Source: a bacterium (GTDB lineage Bacteria; Latescibacterota; UBA2968; GCA-2709665). From it: a DNA stretch of 5,335 nucleotides. Shown one piece after another: positions 1 to 5,335 of this stretch (positions are counted from its first letter, which is position 1; each line of letters begins with the position of its first letter). The notes beneath the pieces are model-generated. The model made no database searches. It worked only from the letters and a program-made list of their open reading frames with translations, and was not told the DNA's origin. The stretch lies in NCBI GenBank assembly GCA_027619145.1, contig JAQCGA010000328.1, forward strand, positions 1 to 5,335. The letters are read 5' to 3'. Position numbers and translations under genes: made by a program.

Positions 1-1197
1 TGCTGTGACGAGGTTGCTGATATTGAGGCTCATTGCCAAATATTGGATGCGCGGGTTTTGCGGTTCGTCGGCGATTGAGAAAGACATCTGGTGGCGCTGG
101 TCCGGGGATGTTGCAGAGATTTCGAGGGGAAGTACTGCGGGGTATTCGTGGCCTTGCATTTCTTCCGAACTGCGGCGGACGAAATAGTGTTTGTCGGCTT
201 CCTTTACCCGGTCTGGATGACCGATGTCTGTGAGGATGCGGCGCTCGGTGTTGCCCAGAGGCCAGGGCAGAAACCAGGTGTAGAGGCCGTCCACACCAGC
301 GGCCCAGAAATTGGCTGCCGCGGCCGCAATCATGGCGGGGGTTGCGGTTTCGCGTGTGTGAAAACGCCGGCTTTCATCCTGCGCGTAAGGTTGGAGCATA
401 CCGTAAGTGGCGATATTTTTTTTGCGTGCGGCGTGGGTGAGCCATTCGATGGGCATGTTGGCGTCCAGCACGAAGTCTGCATAGATCACGGGGATGAGGA
501 AATCGACCAGGCCCTCGTCTATCCAGGTATGAATGTCCAGGCCGGTTGAGAGGTTCAATTCTTCGGTGGGGTAGATGCGCGCGCCAATCAGGCCGGGGCC
601 GCCGGGACGGTTACGGACCATGTCTGCTGTTTGGCGGAGAAAGTCGGTCATGACCGGGGTGTATTCGGCGGCATCTTCGGAGCGGAGCCAGAAAGGGCAG
701 CCGCCGGGTGATGCGGCGAAGTCGAGTTCTAGACCCTGTATGGGATACTGAGTCGCGAGTTCTTTCAGTACGGCGAACTGATGGTTGCGCACTTCCGGGT
801 GTACGAAGCCTCGGCCCCCGTTTTCGGGCATGTGGGCAGGGTCAATGCCGCCGTAACTGCCCATGCGCAGGCTGGCGAAGAAGTCCAGGCCTTTTTCGTG
901 AGCGCGGTCCACGAGGACGGAAAGCGGGTCCAGGCCCTGCTGGATGAGGCTTTGCATGTTTTCCCAGGCACGCCATTCATACGCGTGTTGAAACGGCTGC
1001 CGGTCTGCACCAAATTGTAACCCAACCTGGGACGGATAAAAGAGGCCGTCTGCGCGGGAGACGCCGTAGACAAATGTATCTACGGCAGTACCGGCCACTT
1101 CGTCCACGGGAACCCAGGCATCTTCCAGGCGCATGGGCGGCTCAAAGACGAAGAGATAATAGTGGCGGGCGTCGTTGAAGTAGAGAGTGCGTTTCAT
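1..1197 (-). CDS. GHL10-like glycoside hydrolase-type TIM-barrel protein, C-terminus cut by window edge
   Basis: An open frame of 399 codons runs from the ATG at 1197 to the left edge without a stop, so the C-terminus is missing. Seen: strand-like segments of a TIM barrel, including AHEKGLDFFASLRM (residues 99-112), GLELDF (155-160), GLDIHTWIDEGLVDFLIP (219-236) and AGVDGLYTWFLPWP (300-313). This order and wording resemble the glycosyl-hydrolase-like GHL10/DUF187 group, whose members are thought to act on polysaccharides. E157 and D159 are possible active-site acids, which is inference. After about residue 340 the sequence changes to a beta-rich style (LPLEIS, MSFSIADEP, LAMSLNIS), suggesting a following beta-sandwich domain. 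There is no signal peptide, so the protein is probably cytoplasmic. No Shine-Dalgarno sequence precedes the start; the ATG overlaps the TGA of the upstream deacetylase (ATGA), so translation is probably coupled. The substrate is unknown. Confidence 0.8.
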   Translation of the reverse strand, partial: MKRTLYFNDARHYYLFVFEPPMRLEDAWVPVDEVAGTAVDTFVYGVSRADGLFYPSQVGLQFGADRQPFQHAYEWRAWENMQSLIQQGLDPLSVLVDRAHEKGLDFFASLRMGSYGGIDPAHMPENGGRGFVHPEVRNHQFAVLKELATQYPIQGLELDFAASPGGCPFWLRSEDAAEYTPVMTDFLRQTADMVRNRPGGPGLIGARIYPTEELNLSTGLDIHTWIDEGLVDFLIPVIYADFVLDANMPIEWLTHAARKKNIATYGMLQPYAQDESRRFHTRETATPAMIAAAAANFWAAGVDGLYTWFLPWPLGNTERRILTDIGHPDRVKEADKHYFVRRSSEEMQGHEYPAVLPLEISATSPDQRHQMSFSIADEPQNPRIQYLAMSLNISNLVTA

Positions 1198-2099
1198 TGG
1201 GCGCTGGTTGATAAGGGCTTTGCGTGGGTTTCTATATAGGTTTGGATTTCATTTTGGTCCACGGAGCCGATGAATTTAAAACTGGGGTCAATGTGGTAGA
1301 AGGCTTCGGCGTATTCGCAGCCGTGGGCCTGCCCCCATTCCCGGAAGGCGTTAAGACCGAAGAGGCGGATGTATTCGCGGTCTGCGGTTTCGTCGGTGTT
1401 ACCCAGAGCGGGTAGATGGCGGCCTTCTTTCGCCAGGCGCTGTTTGAGTCGGGAGCCGTTTGCACCTGCGGGTCCCTGAGATTTGTTGACGACCATGGTG
1501 TCAATTTTGGTTTCGAGGTGCGCGTCGATATCCACCACGCGGTTGTAGGGCTGGCCGGGGCGGACGACCCAGTAGTATTTTTCTTTCACGCCGTGCGGAA
1601 CCATGCCTGCGGCGACCTGTTCGGGATAGTCTTTGCCCATGCCGGCCATCCAGCAGGCGGCTTCTACGGTCCGGCCGGTTACGTAGTGGTCCGGGTTTTC
1701 TTCGTTTTCGCCCCAGGGGTTGAAGCTGAAGACGGTGTCTACCTTGAGGTGTCGGAAGAGGAAGATGAGGCGGGCGCGCAGTTCCAGAGCCGAGGCTTCG
1801 TCCAACCGGTGGTTGCGGTAGCCTAAGTTGAAGACGGACTTGAGGCCCAGCACGCGGGCGAGTTCGTCCACTTCGCGTTCGTTGCTTAAAATGGTTTCGC
1901 CCATGCTTTTTGTGGGGCCGCATTTTTCATCGTTGGTGGTCTGGATTAGGTAGCCGGTGTAGCCTTCGTGCAACAGTTTGGCAATGGTTCCCGCACAAAA
2001 GAGAGGAATGTCGTCTGCGTGGGCCTGTATGGCTACGAGGACTTTGCCTTCGTGCGGTTTTCCGGATGCGGATTTTTCCAGGGTGATTTCGTGAACCAT
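1194..2099 (-). CDS. PIG-L/LmbE-family deacetylase
   Basis: A 301-residue protein, probably a zinc-dependent N-acetyl-sugar deacetylase of the PIG-L/LmbE fold (relatives include MshB and BshB). Seen: strand plus metal motif VLVAIQAHADD (residues 20-30), followed by the typical AGTIAKLLHEGY helix; NEREVDELARVLGL (73-86), the usual helix before the second strand; and NPDHYVTGRTV (135-145), matching the family's PDHxxxG motif. By family analogy the zinc ligands are H27, D30 and H138, and D29 is the catalytic base. The normal AHPDD reads AHADD here, with the proline lost. The frame stays open upstream to 2531, but that part lies antisense-frame within truC and is low-complexity, so it is rejected. 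Two in-frame ATGs exist at 2105 and 2099; GGAG sits 8 nt before the second and only 2 nt before the first, so 2099 is preferred. The stop overlaps the next gene's start. The substrate cannot be read from the sequence. Confidence 0.88.
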   Translation of the reverse strand: MVHEITLEKSASGKPHEGKVLVAIQAHADDIPLFCAGTIAKLLHEGYTGYLIQTTNDEKCGPTKSMGETILSNEREVDELARVLGLKSVFNLGYRNHRLDEASALELRARLIFLFRHLKVDTVFSFNPWGENEENPDHYVTGRTVEAACWMAGMGKDYPEQVAAGMVPHGVKEKYYWVVRPGQPYNRVVDIDAHLETKIDTMVVNKSQGPAGANGSRLKQRLAKEGRHLPALGNTDETADREYIRLFGLNAFREWGQAHGCEYAEAFYHIDPSFKFIGSVDQNEIQTYIETHAKPLSTSAQ

Positions 2100-2107
2100 G
2101 GTCATTG

Positions 2108-2111
2108 CTCC
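2108..2111 (-). promoter_or_regulatory. Shine-Dalgarno deciding the deacetylase start
   Basis: GGAG on the minus strand lies 8 nt before the ATG at 2099 and 2 nt before the ATG at 2105. The spacing favours 2099 and rules out the long upstream extension of the same frame. Confidence 0.6.
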
Positions 2112-2121
2112 GTTCAGAATC

Positions 2122-2153
2122 CCTTCCTGGCTGAGATGAGGAAGGTTTTTTTT
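2122..2153 (+). terminator. Terminator-shaped hairpin facing against the genes
   Basis: On the plus strand CCTTCCT (2122-2128) and AGGAAGG (2139-2145) form a perfect 7-bp stem around a 10-nt loop, followed at once by eight T (2146-2153). This is the shape of an intrinsic terminator for plus-strand transcription, although no plus-strand gene is visible. Read on the minus strand, the hairpin is preceded by A8 rather than followed by U, so it should not terminate the gene-direction transcript. It sits in the truC-deacetylase gap, 10 nt upstream of the GGAG site. The loop is longer than usual and the stem short, so a chance structure is possible. Confidence 0.4.
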
Positions 2154-2184
2154 GTGGTAGAACGAAGTTTCTTTTTTATGCGAT

Positions 2185-2886
2185 TTAGGCCTGCCAGCCG
2201 AGTTCGGAAAACAGGGTTTGAATATCCTGTGGCAGGGGCGCCGTGATGGTGACTGGCGTTGATTTGTAGGGGTGTTCGAACGAGAGACGGGAGGCGTGGA
2301 GCATGAGGCGGCGGATCTGGAACCGTTCGCGGAAGAATCGGTTCTGGGCACCATCGCCGTAATTCGTATCCCCCAGGACAGGGTGAGAGATGTGGGCGAG
2401 GTGTCTCCGGATCTGGTGTCGGCGGCCGGTAAGGGGCATGGCCTGCACCAGAGAGAAACGAGCGGAGGGATGTTTGCCAACGGGTTCGGGGAATTCCGCA
2501 GTGGCGAGGCGTAAGAAATCTGTAACCGCATTGGCGGGTTCTTTGGCGCGTTTTTCTTTATCGCGGAGGGCGTGGTCTATGTGGCCGTTTTCGGGTGCGA
2601 ACCCCCGAACGACGGCCAGATAAGATTTTTCTACGAGGCGTTCTTCAAAGAGGCGGCAGGCTTCTCGGGCGGCTTCGGGGCTGAGGGCAAACAGGAGAAC
2701 GCCGGATGTAGCTCGGTCCAGGCGGTGAATGGGGTAGACCAGACAGTCCATTTGGCGGCGCAGGCGGGGCATCAGGCTGGGTTCGCGCGGGGCGAGGCGG
2801 GTGGGGTGCACGAAGATGCCGTCGGGCTTGTGTACGGCCACCAGGTGTTCATCGCGGTAAAGAATTTCCAGCATCTGGTCTGTCAC
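2185..2886 (-). CDS. truC: tRNA pseudouridine synthase, TruC-like (RluA family)
   Basis: A 233-residue RluA-family pseudouridine synthase. Seen: MLEILYRDEHLVAVHKPDG (residues 5-23), closely like the E. coli TruC N-terminus; HRLDR (54-58) with catalytic D57 followed by ATSGVLLFALS; the long signature TGRRHQIRRHLAHISHPVLG (153-172) continuing to GD and QNR; and LMLHASRLSFEHP (194-206). The RRHLAHISHP form and the QNR after it are TruC features as I recall them, so the expected reaction is isomerisation of U65 in tRNA. There is no S4 domain, as expected for TruC. The start is GTG at 2886, overlapping the yhbY TGA (GTGA), without a Shine-Dalgarno sequence; ATG at 2874 begins the MLEILY segment directly and is a good alternative. 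The protein ends a little shorter than E. coli TruC, at the GWQA that matches its GWRG. Another RluA-family specificity remains possible. Confidence 0.92.
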   Translation of the reverse strand: MTDQMLEILYRDEHLVAVHKPDGIFVHPTRLAPREPSLMPRLRRQMDCLVYPIHRLDRATSGVLLFALSPEAAREACRLFEERLVEKSYLAVVRGFAPENGHIDHALRDKEKRAKEPANAVTDFLRLATAEFPEPVGKHPSARFSLVQAMPLTGRRHQIRRHLAHISHPVLGDTNYGDGAQNRFFRERFQIRRLMLHASRLSFEHPYKSTPVTITAPLPQDIQTLFSELGWQA

Positions 2887-3182
2887 GGAAGTTGAATTTT
2901 TCGTTTTTCAGGATCGGGGTGCTGTTTGTAGAGCATGGCAACATTGCCGATGAGGCCCACGACCTGTGCACCGGATTTTTGCGCGATTTTTGAGGTGAGT
3001 TCCTTGCGCGATTCCTTGAACTCGATGAAGCGGATTTTGATGAGTTCGTGTGCGTCGAGTGCTTCGGCGACAGTTTGAACCAGGCTGGCCGTTACACCGC
3101 CTTTGCCAATTTGAACGACCGAGTTGAGGTGGTGCGCCTGACTGCGCAGGTATTTACGTTGCGATGGATTCAGCGCCTTCAT
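2883..3182 (-). CDS. yhbY: YhbY-family ribosome-assembly RNA-binding protein (CRM domain)
   Basis: A 99-residue single CRM-domain protein, the normal size for YhbY, which associates with pre-50S ribosomal particles. Seen: the opening LNPSQRKYLRSQAHHLNSVVQIGKGGVT (residues 4-31, here cited by its key parts), with the GKGG loop at 26-29 that is the KH-like GxxG RNA-contacting loop; the helix SLVQTVAEALDAHELIKIRF (33-52); then QKSGAQVVGLIGNVAMLYK (68-86), ending in the family's typical LY(K/R) strand. The frame extends upstream to 3266, but that part crosses a hairpin and the end of the FKBP gene. The ATG at 3182 has GGAG 5 nt upstream and starts where family members start. Its TGA overlaps the GTG of truC, so the two are probably translated together as an RNA-maturation pair. 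Confidence 0.93.
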   Translation of the reverse strand: MKALNPSQRKYLRSQAHHLNSVVQIGKGGVTASLVQTVAEALDAHELIKIRFIEFKESRKELTSKIAQKSGAQVVGLIGNVAMLYKQHPDPEKRKIQLP

Positions 3183-3187
3183 GGAGA

Positions 3188-3191
3188 CTCC
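3188..3191 (-). promoter_or_regulatory. Shine-Dalgarno of yhbY
   Basis: GGAG lies 5 nt before the ATG at 3182 on the minus strand. It supports this start over the longer open frame that begins at 3266. Confidence 0.7.
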
Positions 3192-3201
3192 AGGTGAACG
3201 C

Positions 3202-3231
3202 CCCCGCTTTCCATAAATGAGGAAAGCGGGG
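3202..3231. repeat. Perfect 11-bp inverted repeat between the FKBP gene and yhbY
   Basis: CCCCGCTTTCC (3202-3212) and GGAAAGCGGGG (3221-3231) are exact reverse complements with an 8-nt AT-rich loop. It begins 12 nt after the FKBP stop on the transcript and ends 10 nt before the yhbY GGAG site. The stem is strong enough for an intrinsic terminator, but no T-run follows on either strand. It may therefore be a transcript-stabilising or processing hairpin that separates the expression of the two genes, or a weak or factor-assisted terminator. Confidence 0.65.
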
Positions 3232-3243
3232 ACAAGAATAAGG

Positions 3244-3945
3244 CTACTTGATTTCCAGAAGTTCAACTTCGAAGATCAGGGTGGAAGCCGGCGGAATGGT
3301 CGGTGGGCTCCCGCGGTCTCCATAGGCCAGGTCTGAAGGGATAAAGAGCATCGCTTTACCCCCTACTTTCATAATTTGCAGACCTTCTGTCCAGCCTTTG
3401 ATGACGCGATTGAGCGGGAAGGTGGCCGGTTCGCCGCGTTTGTGTGAGCTGTCGAACTCCGTGCCATCCAGTAGCTTTCCGGCATAGTGTACTGTGACTG
3501 TGTCTGAGGCTTTGGGAGATTTTCCTTTGCCCTCTTTGATGATTTTATACTGGAGGCCGCTGGGCAGGGTTTTTACGCCTTCTTTGGCTTTGTTTTCTTC
3601 CAGGAACGCTTGTCCTTCCTGGCGGTTGCCTTCGCTGGCTTTGCTCATTTCTTCTTGTTGCTTCGCCATCATCTTCTGCTGGAAGTCCTGGAGGATTTTT
3701 TGCATTACCGAGTCACTTAGTGCGGGTGTTGTTTCGGCGACAATGTCGCGTACGCCGCGCGCGTAGGACTCTGGATCTACGGTGATGGATTGCCGTTTCA
3801 ATCCGTCTGCTACATCTTTGCCAATGGTGTATCCGAGGCTGTAACTGAACTGCTGGTCTTCTGTTTTCAGTTCAGCCTCTTTTTTTGTCTCTGCCTGGCA
3901 GGCCAGGAGGAACATTGATACAACCGCAACAACCCATACCTTCAT
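3244..3945 (-). CDS. FKBP-type peptidyl-prolyl cis-trans isomerase, Mip/FkpA-like lipoprotein
   Basis: A 233-residue envelope foldase that catalyses proline cis-trans isomerisation. Seen: a lipoprotein signal with lipobox LLAC, so cleavage before C16; the next residue is Q, not D, which in enteric bacteria would mean outer-membrane sorting. Residues 28-125 form the FKBP N-terminal dimerisation domain ([17 protein letters not shown] at 33-49, then a charged helix rich in Q, E and K, 80-122). Residues 126-233 form the FKBP domain: [16 protein letters not shown] (152-167), [18 protein letters not shown] (181-198), AYGDRG (207-212) and [12 protein letters not shown] (221-232). Pocket residues by FKBP12 analogy, Y154, F164, D165, V181, I182, W185, Y208 and F225, are all present, so it should be active. 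AGGAG lies 6 nt before the ATG. Closest in layout to FkpA and Mip of proteobacteria. Confidence 0.94.
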   Translation of the reverse strand: MKVWVVAVVSMFLLACQAETKKEAELKTEDQQFSYSLGYTIGKDVADGLKRQSITVDPESYARGVRDIVAETTPALSDSVMQKILQDFQQKMMAKQQEEMSKASEGNRQEGQAFLEENKAKEGVKTLPSGLQYKIIKEGKGKSPKASDTVTVHYAGKLLDGTEFDSSHKRGEPATFPLNRVIKGWTEGLQIMKVGGKAMLFIPSDLAYGDRGSPPTIPPASTLIFEVELLEIK

Positions 3946-3951
3946 TCCATT

Positions 3952-3956
3952 CTCCT
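3952..3956 (-). promoter_or_regulatory. Shine-Dalgarno of the FKBP gene
   Basis: AGGAG on the minus strand lies 6 nt before the ATG at 3945, a strong site. A second ATG at 3950 is only 1 nt from it and would encode just Met-Glu. Confidence 0.75.
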
Positions 3957-3977
3957 ATCGAGAGAGGGTAAATAGGG

Positions 3978-4002
3978 CCTGGGCGAGTCTTTCTCACCCT
4001 GG
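3978..4002 (-). other. Imperfect hairpin in the FKBP leader
   Basis: In the minus-strand RNA, CCAGGGUGAG pairs with CUCGCCCAGG around an AAAGA loop, with one A-A mismatch and one U-G wobble. The wobble makes the structure better on the minus strand than on the plus strand, which is what a transcript leader would show. No T-run follows. It sits about 20 nt upstream of the AGGAG site. Confidence 0.35.
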
Positions 4003-4010
4003 TCCTGGCT

Positions 4011-4032
4011 GGGAACCTTTTTTGCAGTTCCC
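4011..4032. repeat. Short inverted repeat in the FKBP leader
   Basis: GGGAAC (4011-4016) and GTTCCC (4027-4032) form a 6-bp stem with a 10-nt loop containing six T (plus) or six A (minus). It is short, and it may be an operator, a leader hairpin or chance. Confidence 0.25.
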
Positions 4033-4105
4033 GGAATTTACGTGGGATTAAAATAGGAATCATTTGCAACCTGTCCCATTCACGCATTTTGTGTATTGAA
4101 TCCTT

Positions 4106-5335
4106 TTATTTTACAAAACGGGCTTCGACTTCGGCCAACACAATGCCAGGGATGTCTGCGGGTTTTTCAACCGGGTATACACATACGTTTGTAGAAGCAT
4201 TTACGGCATTCCGGAACTGCTCGGCTTCTCGGGAGCGTCCTACGTGTACGGCGGTTACTCGACACGTGGAGGTGAGGAGGTAATCGATCACAGCCTGGAG
4301 GTTGGTGATTTGCATGTCTGTAATGATGAAGATGTCCATGCGCTCCCGGCGCAGGGCTTTCAAGTCCGGGAGGTGCAGGGCGGTGCCCCCGCCAAAATAC
4401 TTGCAAAGAGATTTGTACACGGTGCGCCGGTCTCGTGTGAAGTCTTGGAGCTCCCTGCCACCAGAAGGCGCATCGCTGAAGTTGTACACAGCAACGTTGC
4501 GGCGTTGATTCAGGTAGGCGTCTGCAGCACATCCTGCGCCAAGCACCGCGTGCGAGAGTTCTTCGCAGGGATTGGTCATGCTGCCGGAAGAATCGATGAT
4601 GATCAGACAGTCCGGGGTGGCCTCGGCGTTGCCGTGGGTTTCTCCCTGGCGGCGTTGCCAGACCTGAGAGATGCCGGGCAGGATTTTCCCAAAGCTGGTC
4701 CACACGTCAATGTCCTGAACGGGCCGACCCAGTTCCCAGGGGGTGTGAGTATGGGGGTGCATGCCGCCGGTTTTTTCCATAGGCACGGTGCGTACGGGCA
4801 GGCGGTAGGTTCGGGCGCGGGCCATATAATACAGGAGGTCTGCATCTCGGGGAATTCCTCGGCCGCGACCCATTTCGGGTTCTGGCATGTGGCCGGAGGC
4901 TTCCAGTTCTTCGCGAAAATCTTCGACCATGGCACGGAAGGCGTAATAGCCTTTTCCTGAAAATTGCTTCAGGCCTTTTTCAATTTCTCCGTCTGAATAT
5001 TGTTGCAGGTTATGCTCGCCCATCATGCCGCCCTGGCTACCGCCGGGTTGGCCTTCCTGGTTCTTGATGAGGGGAGCAACCACGCGGGCAAAGTCCTGGA
5101 CGGCTTCGCCCCAGCGGCTCCGGTCCAGATACGGAATGCGGGAGAGGCGAGAGACGGCTTCGTGTTCTTCTTCGATGCCCAGGTTTACGCCCCAAATTTT
5201 CTGGTAGAGGGCCCGGATGACCTGGCCGACTTCGTCGGTTTCCATGTGGCGGTACACTTCAGGCAGCTTGGAGTTGCGTTCTTTTACGCAGTGTGTGTCC
5301 ACAACAACGTCCATAAAATAATCGACAACACGTTT
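4106..5335 (-). CDS. VWA-domain protein with intact MIDAS, probable N-terminus beyond window
   Basis: The frame is open from the right edge to the TAA at 4106. The first ATG is at 5314 (402 residues), but it has no Shine-Dalgarno sequence, and the seven codons before it (KRVVDYF) read on naturally, so the gene is probably cut at its 5' end. Residue numbers are from that ATG. Seen: a helical N-terminal half (1-140) with a G/Q/M-rich linker near 86-100; an unidentified middle segment with a histidine cluster HPHTH (186-190) and a WELGRPVQDIDVW stretch; then a C-terminal VWA domain from about 234, with MIDAS motif DSSGS (241-245), T311 in GGGTAL and D333 in FIITDM. All three MIDAS parts are present, so metal binding is expected. 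VWA proteins of this build often work beside a MoxR-type AAA+ ATPase, or resemble DUF2201 (a predicted metallopeptidase with a VWA-like end); the upstream gene would decide. No signal peptide is visible. The exact family is not recognised. Confidence 0.82.
   Translation of the reverse strand, partial: KRVVDYFMDVVVDTHCVKERNSKLPEVYRHMETDEVGQVIRALYQKIWGVNLGIEEEHEAVSRLSRIPYLDRSRWGEAVQDFARVVAPLIKNQEGQPGGSQGGMMGEHNLQQYSDGEIEKGLKQFSGKGYYAFRAMVEDFREELEASGHMPEPEMGRGRGIPRDADLLYYMARARTYRLPVRTVPMEKTGGMHPHTHTPWELGRPVQDIDVWTSFGKILPGISQVWQRRQGETHGNAEATPDCLIIIDSSGSMTNPCEELSHAVLGAGCAADAYLNQRRNVAVYNFSDAPSGGRELQDFTRDRRTVYKSLCKYFGGGTALHLPDLKALRRERMDIFIITDMQITNLQAVIDYLLTSTCRVTAVHVGRSREAEQFRNAVNASTNVCVYPVEKPADIPGIVLAEVEARFVK

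Larger units (their letters stand above)
3946..4105 (-). other. 160-base gap: leader of the FKBP gene
   Basis: No credible gene lies here; a 71-codon open frame crossing into the FKBP gene resembles nothing and has biased arginine/proline content. The upstream third (about 4040-4105) is AT-rich and is the likeliest place for the FKBP promoter, but I found no -35/-10 pair with good match and spacing. The downstream part holds two hairpins, listed separately. No clear intrinsic terminator follows the VWA gene, so read-through from it is possible. Confidence 0.5.

Noticed and set aside
91..549. 152-codon plus-strand open frame
   Set aside because: It is antisense to the GHL10-like gene, which reads as a coherent TIM-barrel protein over its full length.
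2100..2531. Upstream extension of the deacetylase frame (about 144 extra residues)
   Set aside because: It overlaps the well-supported truC in another frame, is rich in S, P and R without family similarity, and the deacetylase domain begins right after the ATG at 2099, which has a well-spaced GGAG.
3183..3266. Upstream extension of the yhbY frame
   Set aside because: It runs through the hairpin and the end of the FKBP gene. The ATG at 3182 has a Shine-Dalgarno site and matches the family start and length.
3942..3950. Two-codon ORF (ATG GAA TGA) whose stop overlaps the FKBP start
   Set aside because: Its ATG lies only 1 nt from the AGGAG site, too close for efficient initiation, so it is probably chance.
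3872..4087. 71-codon minus-strand open frame in the FKBP leader
   Set aside because: It overlaps the FKBP signal peptide in another frame, has biased composition and no recognisable motif.
4244..4960. 238-codon plus-strand open frame
   Set aside because: It is antisense to the VWA gene, whose MIDAS motifs are intact. The translation shows no recognisable domain.
1..5335. Mobile elements, CRISPR arrays, tRNA or rRNA genes, defence systems
   Set aside because: No transposase or integrase motifs, no spaced direct repeats, and no tRNA or rRNA signature were seen on either strand.

Overview
All convincing genes in this window lie on the minus strand, so the biological reading direction is from high to low coordinates. 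The GC content is moderate and coding density is high. The lipoprotein signal on a Mip/FkpA-type prolyl isomerase points to a Gram-negative (diderm) bacterium. A PIG-L deacetylase paired with a glycoside-hydrolase-like (GHL10-type) protein recalls uncultivated, polysaccharide-rich lineages such as Poribacteria, Latescibacteria or Planctomycetes. That placement is an impression, not something the sequence proves.

Layout in transcription order: (1) 5335-4106, a von Willebrand factor A (VWA) protein with an intact MIDAS metal site; its true N-terminus probably lies beyond the right edge. (2) About 160 bases without a gene, holding two hairpins that form the leader of the next gene. (3) 3945-3244, a lipoprotein FKBP-type peptidyl-prolyl isomerase. 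(4) A perfect 11-bp hairpin. (5) 3182-2883, a YhbY-like ribosome-assembly RNA-binding protein, whose stop overlaps the GTG start of (6) 2886-2185, a TruC-like tRNA pseudouridine synthase. (7) An 85-base gap with a terminator-shaped hairpin pointing against the genes. (8) 2099-1194, a PIG-L/LmbE-family deacetylase, whose stop overlaps the start of (9) 1197-1, a GHL10-like TIM-barrel protein that runs off the left edge.

The genes from the FKBP gene to the left edge could form one operon. Functionally they look like two coupled pairs: yhbY-truC (ribosome and tRNA maturation) and the PIG-L/GHL10 pair (probable sugar or glycoconjugate processing in the cytoplasm). The FKBP acts in the envelope. 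I see no mobile element, CRISPR array, tRNA or rRNA. Most of the content is conserved housekeeping. The least explained parts are the VWA protein, the deacetylase/hydrolase pair with its altered motif, and the hairpins between genes.
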